From Pseudobdellovibrionaceae bacterium (GTDB taxonomy: Bacteria; Bdellovibrionota; Bdellovibrionia; Bdellovibrionales; Bdellovibrionaceae), in contig JAEUWH010000082.1 of assembly GCA_016785955.1 (NCBI GenBank), forward strand, positions 1 to 64,000: a DNA stretch of 64,000 bases, in the 5' to 3' direction. Of this stretch, positions 46,554 through 57,375 are shown one piece after another. The translations under genes were made by a program, and so were the position numbers. The first letter of the stretch is position 1. Every line of letters begins with the position of its first letter. The notes beneath the pieces were generated by a model. It made no database searches. It worked only from the letters and a program-made list of their open reading frames with translations, and had not been told where the DNA came from.

Positions 46554-47111
46554 ATGAACTTTTTCAAAAAGCTATTTGGCGCAGGAAAGAAATCGTCTGA
46601 CAGTCCCGTTGAAGATCTTTTAAGACAAACACTTGAAGGTTTGTTATCTAATGGTGGCTTTGAGCTTGAATACGAAATTAAGTCAGAGAAGCTAGACGGT
46701 GAAGGTTATAATTTTGACATTCAACTTTCTGGTCCTGATGAGGAATTATTTAAAGATCGTAAAGGTCAGTTGTTAGATTCTTTTCAATTGCTTCTTAAGC
46801 GTGTTATCCAACATCACTTTCCTGAAGATCGTTCGAGCGTGCAGGTTGACTGTGGCGGTTATCGCGAAGAGTCCGAGCAGGTTTTGATTGAGCGTGCAGA
46901 AAGTCTCAAAGAAATTGCAGTCACCCAAAATAAGGCTGTGTATTATCGTGCGCTTCCTCCAAAGGAACGAAAAGTAGTTCATCAGTATCTTTCTAAAGAT
47001 ACACGTGTGAAAAGCCGTTCTTTAGGTGAGGGTCTTTATAAGAAAATTAAAATCTATCCTGCTAAAAATGAAAATGCTCCTGACGCTGAAAACGTTAGTT
47101 CCCACGAATAG
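46554..47111 (+). CDS. khpB: KH/R3H RNA-binding protein Jag (KhpB)
   Basis: A 185-residue RNA-binding protein following yidC, as usual. A KH domain spans about residues 60-120 and an R3H motif lies in ALPPKERKVVHQYLSKD. The long Jag-N part of Gram-positive homologues is absent, and the start (MNFFKKLFG) is short and basic. It probably binds small RNAs or mRNAs with a KhpA partner not in this window. AGGAGG precedes the ATG. Confidence 0.85.
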   Translation: MNFFKKLFGAGKKSSDSPVEDLLRQTLEGLLSNGGFELEYEIKSEKLDGEGYNFDIQLSGPDEELFKDRKGQLLDSFQLLLKRVIQHHFPEDRSSVQVDCGGYREESEQVLIERAESLKEIAVTQNKAVYYRALPPKERKVVHQYLSKDTRVKSRSLGEGLYKKIKIYPAKNENAPDAENVSSHE

Positions 47112-47114
47112 CCT

Positions 47115-48548
47115 ATGAATTTTGGTGAAGGCAGAGATCACTTAACTATTTGCTCTGTCTCGACACCTATGGGCTACGGCGGAATTTCTGTTATCCGTGT
47201 AAGTGGCCCTCAAGCTTTTGAAATATGTCAGAAGTCTTTTAAGAAAAGAAATCGCATCTTTGAGTCTCACAAGGCCTTTCGAGACGAGTTTTTAAATGCA
47301 CAAACCCAAAGTTCAATTGATGAAGTTTTGGTTTTACCCTTTGAAGCGGGAAAATCTTTTACCGGCGAGAGAGTAGTAGAAATTTCATGTCATGGTTCTC
47401 CGGTTATTTGTACGGCGATTTTGAACGAGCTTTGCCGAAATGGTTGTGCATTAGCTATCAACGGCGAGTTTACATATCGCGCGTTTATGAACGACCGCTT
47501 AGACCTTGTACAAGCAGAGAGTGTTTTATCTTTGATTCATTCACACTCCGAGTTGGGGACGCAGCTAGCACTGAGGCAATTAAAAGGTGAGCTTTCTGTA
47601 AAAGTTAATAACTTGAAAAACGATATTGTTTGGTGCTTGGCTCATATTGAAGCCGGTATCGATTTTTCTGAACAGGGTATTACTGTTATAGAAGATAGAG
47701 TTCTTATAGATAAGTTGAATCATGTAAGAAGTCATTTTGAGGAATTACTTGATACATACGAAACAGGTCGAGTTTTGAAGGATGGTATTGTCTTAGTTTT
47801 AAGCGGAGAGCCTAACGTTGGTAAATCTAGTTTGATGAATATTCTGCTTGAAAGTGACCGCTCGATTGTATCTGAAATTGCAGGAACGACTCGGGATGTA
47901 ATCCGTGAGGATCTTGTATTTAAAAACTTGAAGTTTACCCTAGTCGATACGGCTGGAATTCGTGTTAACTCTAACGACCCAATTGAAAAAATTGGAGTCG
48001 AGCGTTCTTTCAGAGAACGCCAGGACAGTTTTGTTAATTTAGTTGTTCTTGATGTTTCGAGACCGTTGAAAGATCAGCATGAGCTAATCTTTCAGGATTT
48101 AGATTTAGATCGAACTTTGTTTATTCTGAACAAAGTAGATTTGGTCTCTGAGCAAGATTTGCCTATAAAAAAAGCAGAATTGCATGCAATTTTAGGGTCA
48201 ATTATCGATAAAAAACCCTACATTTTTGATGATAATTCGATACTTTTTACAAGTTGTAAATGCATAGAAACTAAGCATATTGTGCTTTCTCGCGTGTACA
48301 ATTATTGGATCGAAAAATTTGCTCACTTGGAGTCGGTTTCAGTTTCAAGCACTCGTCAGAAAGAAGAACTTCGTCTTGGATATTCACTTTTGCTGAAAGT
48401 CATTGACGGTTTGAATACTCAACTAGGTTCTGAGTTTATCGCTTTTGATCTCAAAAATAGTTTGATGGCACTTCAGCGAACTGTTGGTGAGGTTTACGAT
48501 GATCAAATTCTTGATAAAGTCTTTAAGGAATTTTGCCTAGGCAAATAG
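47115..48548 (+). CDS. mnmE: tRNA modification GTPase MnmE
   Basis: With MnmG it adds the carboxymethylaminomethyl group to U34 of tRNAs. The 477-residue protein has the N-terminal folate-binding domain (STPMGYGGISVIRVSG), the G domain (SGEPNVGKSSL, DTAGIR, NKVD) and the C-terminal helix ending with FCLGK, which carries the conserved Cys. It lies 3 bp after khpB. mnmG follows after about 200 bp, so the partners are near but not contiguous. Confidence 0.96.
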   Translation: MNFGEGRDHLTICSVSTPMGYGGISVIRVSGPQAFEICQKSFKKRNRIFESHKAFRDEFLNAQTQSSIDEVLVLPFEAGKSFTGERVVEISCHGSPVICTAILNELCRNGCALAINGEFTYRAFMNDRLDLVQAESVLSLIHSHSELGTQLALRQLKGELSVKVNNLKNDIVWCLAHIEAGIDFSEQGITVIEDRVLIDKLNHVRSHFEELLDTYETGRVLKDGIVLVLSGEPNVGKSSLMNILLESDRSIVSEIAGTTRDVIREDLVFKNLKFTLVDTAGIRVNSNDPIEKIGVERSFRERQDSFVNLVVLDVSRPLKDQHELIFQDLDLDRTLFILNKVDLVSEQDLPIKKAELHAILGSIIDKKPYIFDDNSILFTSCKCIETKHIVLSRVYNYWIEKFAHLESVSVSSTRQKEELRLGYSLLLKVIDGLNTQLGSEFIAFDLKNSLMALQRTVGEVYDDQILDKVFKEFCLGK

Positions 48549-48745
48549 AACTATCATTTCGGCGTGGTTTTCAATACGAAAATGGATACTCAGGCCAGGA
48601 TAATTCGATTTGGATAGTCAAATTGATGGCTTTTAATGGGTAGAGTCTTGTGAAAACCGAGTAAAATCTGGAAAAATCTTGTAAAATTCAATATGCGTTA
48701 ACGAGATCGTGGATTTTTGATGTATTTGGTATTAAGACCTAACCA

Positions 48746-50653
48746 ATGCAAAATGCAGCATATTTTGATTTTGATGTTATTGTTGTCGGTGGTGGACATG
48801 CCGGTATTGAGGCGTGTTTAGCTACGGCTCGTTTGGGCCATAAGACTCTTCTTGTTACTTCAAATAAAGATCGAATTGGTTATATGAGTTGTAACCCCAG
48901 TATTGGTGGGTTGGCTAAGGGACATATGGTTCGGGAAATCGATGTTCTAGGTGGCCAAATGGCTCAAGTTGCAGACGAGACTTGCATTCAGTTCAAAAGA
49001 TTAAACTCATCTCGAGGACCAGCAGTTCGTGGAACTCGTGTTCAATCTGATAAGATTAAGTATTCCCGTAGAATGAGCCAGATTATTATGGCTCAGCCAA
49101 ATATTTCAATTTTGGAATCGGAAGTGAAGTCTTTGATTCTTGAAGGAAATTGTTCTCGTGGTGTTGTTCTTGCGGACTTTTCACAGGTTCGATCTCGAGT
49201 TGTTGTTCTTACAACAGGGACTTTCATGAATGGCGTAATGCATTTTGGCTTAAAACAAATTGCAGGTGGACGTATTGGCGACAAAGCCTCTGTGGGTCTT
49301 TCAGACCAGCTAAAGTCTTTTGGTTTAAATGTTCAGCGTTTAAAAACCGGAACTCCGGCGCGCCTAAGACGTGATTCTATTGATTGGTCAAAGACTCAAG
49401 AGGCTCACGGTGACAAGAATTTTTATCCTTTTAGTTTTAGTACAAAACAATTTCCGCAGCTTCCTCAAGTCGCTTGTTATTTGTCCCGTACTACAGAGCA
49501 AACTCATGAAATCATTCGCCGGAACTTAGATAAGTCTCCTATGTTTTGCGGAGTTATTGAAGGCGTGGGGCCTCGGTATTGTCCAAGTATTGAGGACAAA
49601 ATTCATCGTTTTGCCGATAGAGATTCTCATCAAACGTTTTTAGAACCCGAGAGTTTAGAGAGTGATTTAATATATCTGCAAGGAATTTCGACCTCATTAC
49701 CAGAAGACGTTCAAGATCAGTTTTTGAGAACTATTCCAGGTTTGGAAAACGTTAATGTTGTTCGGTATGGCTATGCTGTTGAGTACGATTATTTCGAACC
49801 GACCCAAATTGAAAAATCACTTGCCTGCCGTGCTGTTCAGAATTTGTTTATGGCGGGGCAAATTAATGGTACTTCAGGTTATGAAGAGGCTGCGGCTCAA
49901 GGTTTTTTGGCGGGCGTGAATGCTCATCGGTATTTGAAAAATATAGAGCCTTTGATTTTAGAACGTGATCAAGCCTATATGGGCGTTCTTGTGGACGATT
50001 TAGTAACCAAAGGAACTCGAGAGCCTTACCGTATGTTTACATCGCGCGCAGAACATCGGCTTGTTTTAAGAGAAGACAATACTATCGATAGGTTAGCTGG
50101 TGTTTCATTGGGTATTGGTTTGCTTTCGAATGAGCGGATTGAGGAACTTTTGAATGTAAAGACTCGACGGGCACAGCTTTTATCTCGCCTTCGAGAAACG
50201 CGTATTACGCCTACGGCAGAGATTCAGGCAAGAATGAGCGAGCTGGGAACGGCCGCATTGCTTAAATCAACAACACTTGAAGAATTGTTACGGCGACCGG
50301 AGCTTTCGACTGAAAATGTTGTTGGTTTTTTGGGTGATGTGAGCGAGGACCCAAATGTTTTAGATGCAGTGGAGATAGAGGTTAAGTACTCTGGCTATAT
50401 TCAAAGGCAGAATGAGCTTATACAGCAGGCCAGAAGTCTGGAAAACTTTAAGATTCCTGCTGATCTTATTTATTATGATGTAAAGGGTCTTTCCACAGAG
50501 GAGTGTGAGAAGTTAACGCGTGTAAAACCCTTAACCTTGGGCCAAGCCCAACGCATTAGTGGTGTTAATCCTTCAGCAATTCAGGCTATGATTGTTCATA
50601 TAAAAGGTCGAAAATTGTTGAAGGAGAAAATTCTTGAGCGCCAACATCAATGA
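48746..50653 (+). CDS. mnmG: tRNA modification enzyme MnmG (GidA)
   Basis: The FAD-dependent partner of MnmE. The 635-residue protein has DVIVVGGGHAGIEACLATARLGH, GGLAKGHMVREIDVLGG, the FAD/tRNA region LKTGTPARL and the C-terminal helical domain (LSTEECEKLTRVKPLTLGQAQRISGVNPSAIQAM). The ATG lies after a gap of about 200 bp (48549-48745) with no gene. It overlaps rsmG by 20 bp. Confidence 0.96.
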   Translation: MQNAAYFDFDVIVVGGGHAGIEACLATARLGHKTLLVTSNKDRIGYMSCNPSIGGLAKGHMVREIDVLGGQMAQVADETCIQFKRLNSSRGPAVRGTRVQSDKIKYSRRMSQIIMAQPNISILESEVKSLILEGNCSRGVVLADFSQVRSRVVVLTTGTFMNGVMHFGLKQIAGGRIGDKASVGLSDQLKSFGLNVQRLKTGTPARLRRDSIDWSKTQEAHGDKNFYPFSFSTKQFPQLPQVACYLSRTTEQTHEIIRRNLDKSPMFCGVIEGVGPRYCPSIEDKIHRFADRDSHQTFLEPESLESDLIYLQGISTSLPEDVQDQFLRTIPGLENVNVVRYGYAVEYDYFEPTQIEKSLACRAVQNLFMAGQINGTSGYEEAAAQGFLAGVNAHRYLKNIEPLILERDQAYMGVLVDDLVTKGTREPYRMFTSRAEHRLVLREDNTIDRLAGVSLGIGLLSNERIEELLNVKTRRAQLLSRLRETRITPTAEIQARMSELGTAALLKSTTLEELLRRPELSTENVVGFLGDVSEDPNVLDAVEIEVKYSGYIQRQNELIQQARSLENFKIPADLIYYDVKGLSTEECEKLTRVKPLTLGQAQRISGVNPSAIQAMIVHIKGRKLLKEKILERQHQ

Positions 50654-51296
50654 CGAGTCAGTTAAAAATCAGTGGCGTCTAAAGGAATGGTTTCCGGATT
50701 TAACCGAAAAAACTTTAGCGTCATTACAGGCCTTTTTTGATCTTGTTATCCAACACAATAAGACCATTAGTTTAGTGAGCCCAAAAACATTACCCGTTTC
50801 TGACGCGCTGCATTTTGCCGACTCTATTATAGCTAGTCAGATTATAGTTGAAGCATCTCCGGGAATTAAGAAAATGTACGACTTTGGTAGTGGAAGTGGT
50901 TTTCCTGGAATTGTTTTCGCGATTCTTTATCCTCATATCGAAATGAGTTTAGTAGAAGCTGATTTGCGTAAGGTTGAGTTTCTAAAGCAGGCATCCTCTG
51001 CATTAGCTCTCACAAATGTTAAAGTTCTTCACTCGACTATTGAGTCTCTTCCATCTGATTCCGTTACCCATGCGATCACGCGTGGTTTTGGGAACATTTC
51101 TAAGACTATACTTTTGGCCCGCAAGCCGATTGCAAAAGGTGGAATTGTATATCACATGAAAAATGAACAGTGGGGTCTAGAAGTCACTGAAATTCCAACA
51201 CAGCTTTGTTCGATTTGGTTTCCTGCCTTAGTTCAAGAGTATGTTTTGCCTTCGACGCAGATTCGATTCGGCGTTGTTAAAACGACAAAAAACTAG
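50634..51296 (+). CDS. rsmG: 16S rRNA (guanine-N7) methyltransferase RsmG
   Basis: RsmG (GidB) methylates G527 of 16S rRNA using SAM. The 220-residue protein has the SAM motif DFGSGSGFPGIVFAIL and SLVEADLRKVEFLKQ. It starts at TTG 50634, with AAGGAG before it, inside the end of mnmG. parS site 1 begins 2 bp after its stop. Confidence 0.93.
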   Translation: MSANINDESVKNQWRLKEWFPDLTEKTLASLQAFFDLVIQHNKTISLVSPKTLPVSDALHFADSIIASQIIVEASPGIKKMYDFGSGSGFPGIVFAILYPHIEMSLVEADLRKVEFLKQASSALALTNVKVLHSTIESLPSDSVTHAITRGFGNISKTILLARKPIAKGGIVYHMKNEQWGLEVTEIPTQLCSIWFPALVQEYVLPSTQIRFGVVKTTKN

Positions 51297-51298
51297 AT

Positions 51299-51314
51299 TG
51301 TTCCACGTGGAACA
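51299..51314. promoter_or_regulatory. parS: parS site 1
   Basis: The perfect palindrome TGTTCCACGTGGAACA fills 16 of the 18 bases between the stop codons of rsmG and the convergent lipoprotein gene. It closely matches the parS consensus TGTTTCACGTGAAACA. Confidence 0.9.
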
Positions 51315-51905
51315 TCAGTGGTGCCCACCACTTTCGCCAGAAGCCGGTTTTGGTTTGGCGGGCAGGTCGCCAGGATCTTCACCCAAAAGAACTGGGTTGT
51401 ACTGAAAACCAGTCTCTTGAAATCTAGCCTTTAAATCCCAAGCATTCTTTGCGACTCTTAGTTTTTTTTCAGATTTATAGACTTCCCACTCTTGAGGATC
51501 AGATACATATGGCTCTTTTGATTTGTTAGCTTTTAGGCGGACATACTTCAGCCTTTCAAAGGACCGAATTTTCCAATAACTCATTTGTTGTTCAAGTTTT
51601 GTTTTAAGCTTCAACATTTCAAATATCTGTCGATCTGCTTTTTTGTGTAGTCCCGATTGGGGTTTTGAATCCGTGGAGTTTTTTCGAACATCAGAAATCT
51701 TAGTATCCGTTTCCTTGTAGATTCGCTCGGCCTCCGCATGTTGCTCGAGCATGTCTTGATAAATTAAATCTCGAAGTTCTGGCTTTGGATCGTTTTTCTC
51801 ACAAGCAAGTAAAAAACCTAAAAAAAACAGCAATAAAACGCGTACAATGATGTTCCACGTGGAACAAAATACTAAGAATTTCTGATAAAAACGGATTTTA
51901 ATCAT
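51315..51905 (-). CDS. Lipoprotein encoded between parS sites
   Basis: A 196-residue protein with a hydrophobic segment ending FLLAC (Cys at about residue 35), so probably lipidated. The mature part is charged and helical (coiled-coil-like), with no recognised domain, and it ends GESGGHH. The predicted n-region is unusually long because the codons for FCSTWNI are the parS 2 sequence. The ATG itself touches parS 3. A non-ATG start further in is possible. It opposes the surrounding genes and is bracketed by parS. Confidence 0.6.
   Translation of the reverse strand: MIKIRFYQKFLVFCSTWNIIVRVLLLFFLGFLLACEKNDPKPELRDLIYQDMLEQHAEAERIYKETDTKISDVRKNSTDSKPQSGLHKKADRQIFEMLKLKTKLEQQMSYWKIRSFERLKYVRLKANKSKEPYVSDPQEWEVYKSEKKLRVAKNAWDLKARFQETGFQYNPVLLGEDPGDLPAKPKPASGESGGHH
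51851..51866. promoter_or_regulatory. parS: parS site 2, inside the lipoprotein gene
   Basis: A second perfect copy of TGTTCCACGTGGAACA, lying in the 5' part of the lipoprotein coding region. It encodes CSTWN on the minus strand. Confidence 0.88.
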
Positions 51906-51920
51906 GTTCTACGTGGAACA
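51905..51920. promoter_or_regulatory. parS: parS site 3, upstream of parA
   Basis: TGTTCTACGTGGAACA, one base off the other two sites, starting at the first base of the lipoprotein start codon and about 95 bp before parA. It may combine ParB binding with control of both divergent genes. Confidence 0.82.
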
Positions 51921-52013
51921 TCGGAAAAAAAATGAGAAAGCATGAGTGTAAAGTCAAAAAAAATCTTGAAATAAGTAAAAAAGAAAATAGATTTCCTAAA
52001 CAGGGGGTTTTTA

Positions 52014-52826
52014 ATGGCCAAAGTGATATGTATAGCGAATCAAAAGGGCGGCGTGGGAAAAACCACGACATCTGTAAACTTGTCAGCGGCCCTGGCATCT
52101 TTGGGCAGAAGAGTGCTTATTTTAGATATGGATCCTCAGGGGAACGCGTCCAGCGGTCTTGGAATCAAAAAACATGAGAGTCAGGAAAACAATATTTATC
52201 ACGTGTTAATTGGTGAAAAGTCACTTGCGGAAACGGTTCTTAAAACAAACAATCAAAATCTTTTTATAGTAACAGCCAATCCCGATCTCGTTGGGGCGGA
52301 AATTGAACTTGTGGATATTCCACAACGAGAATACAAGCTAAAGCAAGCTATTGCCACGCTGTCTGATCACTTTGATTATGTAATTATTGATTGTCCCCCT
52401 TCGTTAGGTTTAATCACTCTAAATGCACTCACGGCGGCAAATAGTTTTCTGGTACCTTTGCAATGTGAATATTATGCTTTAGAGGGGTTGAGCCAGCTTT
52501 TGAATACAGCAGGTTTAATCAAAAAATCATTAAACCACGACCTTCATATAGAAGGCATTGTACTTACAATGTTCGATACTCGTAACAATTTGTCACATCA
52601 GGTGGTTACGGAGATAAAAAACCATTTTGGTGAAAAAGTTTTTCAAGCCATTATACCAAGAAATGTGCGCTTAAGTGAAGCGCCGAGTCATGGCCAGTCA
52701 ATATTTGAATACGATGGAAAATCCATAGGCGCTGTCAAATATCTGGATTTGGCCAAAGAGGTCGAGCAGCGCACACTCCAATCTCAGGCACAAAAAGCAG
52801 CTGATGCGTCTGCCGGAGGAATCTAA
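52014..52826 (+). CDS. parA: Chromosome partitioning ATPase ParA
   Basis: ParA binds the nucleoid and, driven by ParB, moves origin regions apart. The 270-residue protein has the deviant Walker A KGGVGKTTT, MDPQGNAS, and the switch II-like IDCPPSLG. The ATG follows GGGGG. It overlaps parB by 1 bp. The parS sites just upstream suggest ParB binds next to its own operon. Confidence 0.95.
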   Translation: MAKVICIANQKGGVGKTTTSVNLSAALASLGRRVLILDMDPQGNASSGLGIKKHESQENNIYHVLIGEKSLAETVLKTNNQNLFIVTANPDLVGAEIELVDIPQREYKLKQAIATLSDHFDYVIIDCPPSLGLITLNALTAANSFLVPLQCEYYALEGLSQLLNTAGLIKKSLNHDLHIEGIVLTMFDTRNNLSHQVVTEIKNHFGEKVFQAIIPRNVRLSEAPSHGQSIFEYDGKSIGAVKYLDLAKEVEQRTLQSQAQKAADASAGGI

Positions 52827-53845
52827 TGGCTGACATAATCGTGGAAAAACAAAAGCGCGGCCTAGGTCGTGGTCTGGGATCTCTGCTTGGCTCTAACGTA
52901 CCTGCTGCTCCAGCAAGTCCAGCGGCTACACCTTTAACTAGTCAGACCAAGGTCGGAGTGACCAATAATAACAATACTCAATCCCCCTCGTCGGTATCGC
53001 CATCGCGAACCGAGACGCCAAAACCGGCCCCATCTCCACAACCTCTTTCCGAGGGTAAGATTTGGCAAATGAGTATCGAAAAGTTAAAATCTGGAGTTTT
53101 TCAGCCCAGGAAGCATTTCGAAAAAGAAAAGCTACAGGAATTGTCACAGTCAATTAAATCAAATGGAATTTTGCAACCAATTGTAGTGCGAAAATCTGGT
53201 GAAAACTTTGAAATCGTTGCGGGTGAGCGTCGCTGGAGAGCGGCTCAAATAGCTGGATTGCACGAGGTTCCTGTAATCATCAAAAATTTCTCGGACCGTG
53301 AGACTTTAGAGTTATCAATTATTGAAAACGTGCAGCGAGAAGATCTTAACCCAATCGAGGAGGCGGATGGATATCTTCGTCTTCAGACAGAATTTTCACT
53401 GTCTCATCAACAAATTGCTGAAAAAGTAGGTAAAGATCGCGCGACTATATCAAATGCACTTAGACTGCTTCAGCTGCCTAAAGAGATTAGAGAAATGTTA
53501 ATAAATTCAGATATTTCAACCGGTCACGCAAAAGTTTTGTTAAGCGTAGAAGAGCCAGCAAGACAGCTGGAATTAGCTAAAATATGCCGCGATGAAAAGA
53601 CCAGTGTCCGAAAATTAGAGACAATGGCTAAAAGAAAAGTGGAGCCTGAAGGGTCTGAACCTGATGTGGATTTAAATGTAACAAATCGATTGATGAAAGG
53701 CCTTGCTGATGAACTTCAGAAGTTACTTGGTACGAAGGTAAATATCGATTATCATAACTCAAAAGGTAAAATCAGCATCGCATTTTATTCTGATGAAGAA
53801 CTAACTCAGCTGATCGATAAAATTAAAGAAGGATGTCAGATATAG
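52826..53845 (+). CDS. parB: Chromosome partitioning protein ParB
   Basis: ParB loads and spreads at parS as a CTP-dependent clamp. The 339-residue protein begins with a ParA-stimulating segment (KRGLGRGLGSLLG) and a Pro/Ser-rich linker. The CTP-binding domain follows (GVFQPRKHFE, VAGERRWRAAQIAG, ENVQREDLNPIEEA), with a helix-turn-helix (LSHQQIAEKVGKDRATISNALRLL) and a C-terminal dimer domain. Its end overlaps the bactofilin gene by 13 bp. Confidence 0.95.
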   Translation: MADIIVEKQKRGLGRGLGSLLGSNVPAAPASPAATPLTSQTKVGVTNNNNTQSPSSVSPSRTETPKPAPSPQPLSEGKIWQMSIEKLKSGVFQPRKHFEKEKLQELSQSIKSNGILQPIVVRKSGENFEIVAGERRWRAAQIAGLHEVPVIIKNFSDRETLELSIIENVQREDLNPIEEADGYLRLQTEFSLSHQQIAEKVGKDRATISNALRLLQLPKEIREMLINSDISTGHAKVLLSVEEPARQLELAKICRDEKTSVRKLETMAKRKVEPEGSEPDVDLNVTNRLMKGLADELQKLLGTKVNIDYHNSKGKISIAFYSDEELTQLIDKIKEGCQI

Positions 53846-54180
53846 AAACCACCCGAGACAACCAAGTTACCGCAATTCTTGACGCAGGCGCATCTTTTGA
53901 GGGGCGCCTCTCGTTTGAGGGTACCGTGCAAATCGGCGGAACCTTTAAGGGTGAGATCTTTACTCAGGATACGATCATTATAAATGAAGGCGCGCGCGTT
54001 CAAGCGCAGATCGAGGCGGATACAATTATAATTAACGGCAGCGTTGAGGGTAACTTATTTGCTCGCAGCAAAGTGGTTATGCATCCGCCGACAGTATTTC
54101 GAGGAACCGTCACGACACCCAGCCTAAGAATCGATGAGGGTGTGGTATTTGAAGGCGCGTCTTATATGCCTAAAAACTAA
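53833..54180 (+). CDS. Bactofilin
   Basis: A 115-residue bactofilin, a cytoskeletal beta-helix protein that forms filaments and often anchors envelope or chromosome proteins. The core is ASFEGRLSFEGTVQIGGTFKGEI, then EADTIIINGSVEGNLFARSKVVMHPPTVFRGTVTTPSLRIDEGVVFEG. It overlaps parB by 13 bp, so it is coupled to parAB. In Myxococcus, bactofilins bind the ParABS apparatus; a similar role here is an inference from context. Confidence 0.88.
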   Translation: MSDIETTRDNQVTAILDAGASFEGRLSFEGTVQIGGTFKGEIFTQDTIIINEGARVQAQIEADTIIINGSVEGNLFARSKVVMHPPTVFRGTVTTPSLRIDEGVVFEGASYMPKN

Positions 54181-54284
54181 GACATCCAAGTACATATCTA
54201 TAATATATTGTAAAAAACTTTGGACAGAGGCATTTAAAGGTGCTATTCCCTAGGCACTAAATTTCACCCATCGCAGGAAGAATT

Positions 54285-54716
54285 ATGCTGCAACAACTTG
54301 GAATTAACGCCACAGTTATCATTCAGTTTATCATTTTCATTGTTACTTTTGTTGCTTTGATCAAGCTGGTTTATGAACCATTTAATGCTGTTCATGAAAA
54401 GCGTCTTCAAAATACAAAAGGTAGTGTGGAAGTGGCGGATGATATCCACAAAAAATCACAAGAGCTTCAAGCTCAATATTCGTCAAAGGCGAAAGAGGTT
54501 CATGGTAAAATTTCTGAAATTTTTCGTGAGCAAAAATCTTTAGCGGCCTCAGAAGCGGATAAAATTGTTATGCAGGCCAAGGCCGAAGCAAACGTGGTTC
54601 TTGACTCAAATAGAAAAAATCTTCAGACTCGCGCGGTTCAACTAGAGGCAGAGCTTAAAGAAATGAAAAGCGGTCTGGTAATGGCTATAAATAATAAACT
54701 ACTAGGTAAATCATGA
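54285..54716 (+). CDS. ATP synthase F0 subunit b'
   Basis: The first gene of the second ATP-synthase cluster. The 143-residue protein has one N-terminal membrane helix (TVIIQFIIFIVTFVALIKLVY) and then a long charged helix, the peripheral stalk form. A paired b follows with a 4-bp overlap, so b and b' probably form a heterodimeric stalk. It lacks a signal peptide, unlike the next gene. AGGAAG precedes the ATG. Confidence 0.88.
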   Translation: MLQQLGINATVIIQFIIFIVTFVALIKLVYEPFNAVHEKRLQNTKGSVEVADDIHKKSQELQAQYSSKAKEVHGKISEIFREQKSLAASEADKIVMQAKAEANVVLDSNRKNLQTRAVQLEAELKEMKSGLVMAINNKLLGKS

Positions 54717-55276
54717 GACTAATGACGACGTTGTTGTTAATTTTTGCATCCTATGTGGCTGTTGCGGCAGACGCGCATGGGGCTCACTCAAATGAAATTC
54801 CAGGAATGGTAAAGTGGCAGGTAATTAATCTGGCTATTTTAGGCGCCCTTCTTTATAAATATGCTCGTCAACCGATTGCTGATTTTTTTCAGCAGCGTCA
54901 AGTAGACTATATAAAACAAGCCGAAAAATCGAAGGTTCTTTTTCAAGAAGCAGAAAAGGAATATGCCGATGTTAAAAGTCGTTTAGAAAATCTGAATGCC
55001 ACCGCGAGTGGTAGTATAGAAAAGGCAAAAAAAGAGGCCGAGGATTTTCGTAAGCAAATCGTTGCTGATGCCTTGGTTGCCGCGACTCGAATTAGAGATG
55101 AGGCGCAAGTAACTGCTCGAATTGAAGGGCAAAAAACAACGCAAAAGGCAAAACACGAATTTGTAGCGCAGGCTCTGGCAACGGCGAGACAAGTTTTAAC
55201 TACAGATATTGGTGGTCAGGATCATCAAAAACTTCAATCTGATTTCAATCAAAATATCGAGGCGGTTAGTCCATGA
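54713..55276 (+). CDS. atpF: ATP synthase F0 subunit b
   Basis: The 187-residue peripheral-stalk subunit. It starts with a signal-peptide-like segment (MRLMTTLLLIFASYVAVAADA), followed by a His-rich linker and the membrane helix WQVINLAILGALLYKYA, then a coiled-coil helix. It overlaps b' and atpH by 4 bp each, so translation is coupled. Confidence 0.88.
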   Translation: MRLMTTLLLIFASYVAVAADAHGAHSNEIPGMVKWQVINLAILGALLYKYARQPIADFFQQRQVDYIKQAEKSKVLFQEAEKEYADVKSRLENLNATASGSIEKAKKEAEDFRKQIVADALVAATRIRDEAQVTARIEGQKTTQKAKHEFVAQALATARQVLTTDIGGQDHQKLQSDFNQNIEAVSP

Positions 55277-55812
55277 GTGCCACAGACATTTCAAAGAGAT
55301 ATGCGAAAGCATTGTTTGCTGTATCTAAAGAGTCCAACTCTCATGCGCAGACTTTGATAAATTTAAACGCAATTGTTGCGGCTACGAGTTCCCCAGAGGC
55401 ACTTAGTTTTTTTCGTGATCCGCAAATTGAAAATTCAAAAAAAACAGACGCCGTTGTTAAAACTATGGAAAAAATCGGGACGACAGAGGGTGTGAAAAGT
55501 TTTGTTAAGTTGGTTTTAACCCGTAAACGATCGGCGGCCTTATCTGGAATTGTAAAAGCTTATGAACAATTGATGGATGAAGAGTCTGGCGTCACCAAGG
55601 GTGAGGTTTTTTCAGCAAAGCCTTTGAGTCTAGATGTAGTTTCGTCATTGGAGGCAAAAATTTCTACGATTTTGAAAAAGAAAATCGTATTGAAATTCAA
55701 AGAAGACCCCGCGGTTATTGGGGGGGTTGTTGCTAAAGTTGGAGGCTGGACATTTGATGACAGCTTGGATCTGCATTTGAATAAATTAAAAGAACAATTA
55801 TTGAATAATTAA
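55273..55812 (+). CDS. atpH: ATP synthase F1 subunit delta
   Basis: The 179-residue subunit that joins the stalk to F1. It has the N-terminal helical part (ISKRYAKALFAVSKE...SPEALSFFRDPQI) and the C-terminal segment DPAVIGGVVAKVGGWTFDDSLDLHLNKLKEQL. It overlaps atpF by 4 bp, and atpA follows after 27 bp. Confidence 0.93.
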   Translation: MSATDISKRYAKALFAVSKESNSHAQTLINLNAIVAATSSPEALSFFRDPQIENSKKTDAVVKTMEKIGTTEGVKSFVKLVLTRKRSAALSGIVKAYEQLMDEESGVTKGEVFSAKPLSLDVVSSLEAKISTILKKKIVLKFKEDPAVIGGVVAKVGGWTFDDSLDLHLNKLKEQLLNN

Positions 55813-55827
55813 TCACTAATAAATTAG

Positions 55828-57369
<1,542 letters not shown>

Positions 57370-57375
57370 TAATCT

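Noticed and set aside
48549-48745. Possible RNA gene between mnmE and mnmG
   Set aside because: No tRNA-like arms or stable long hairpin were seen; it is more likely a leader/promoter region.
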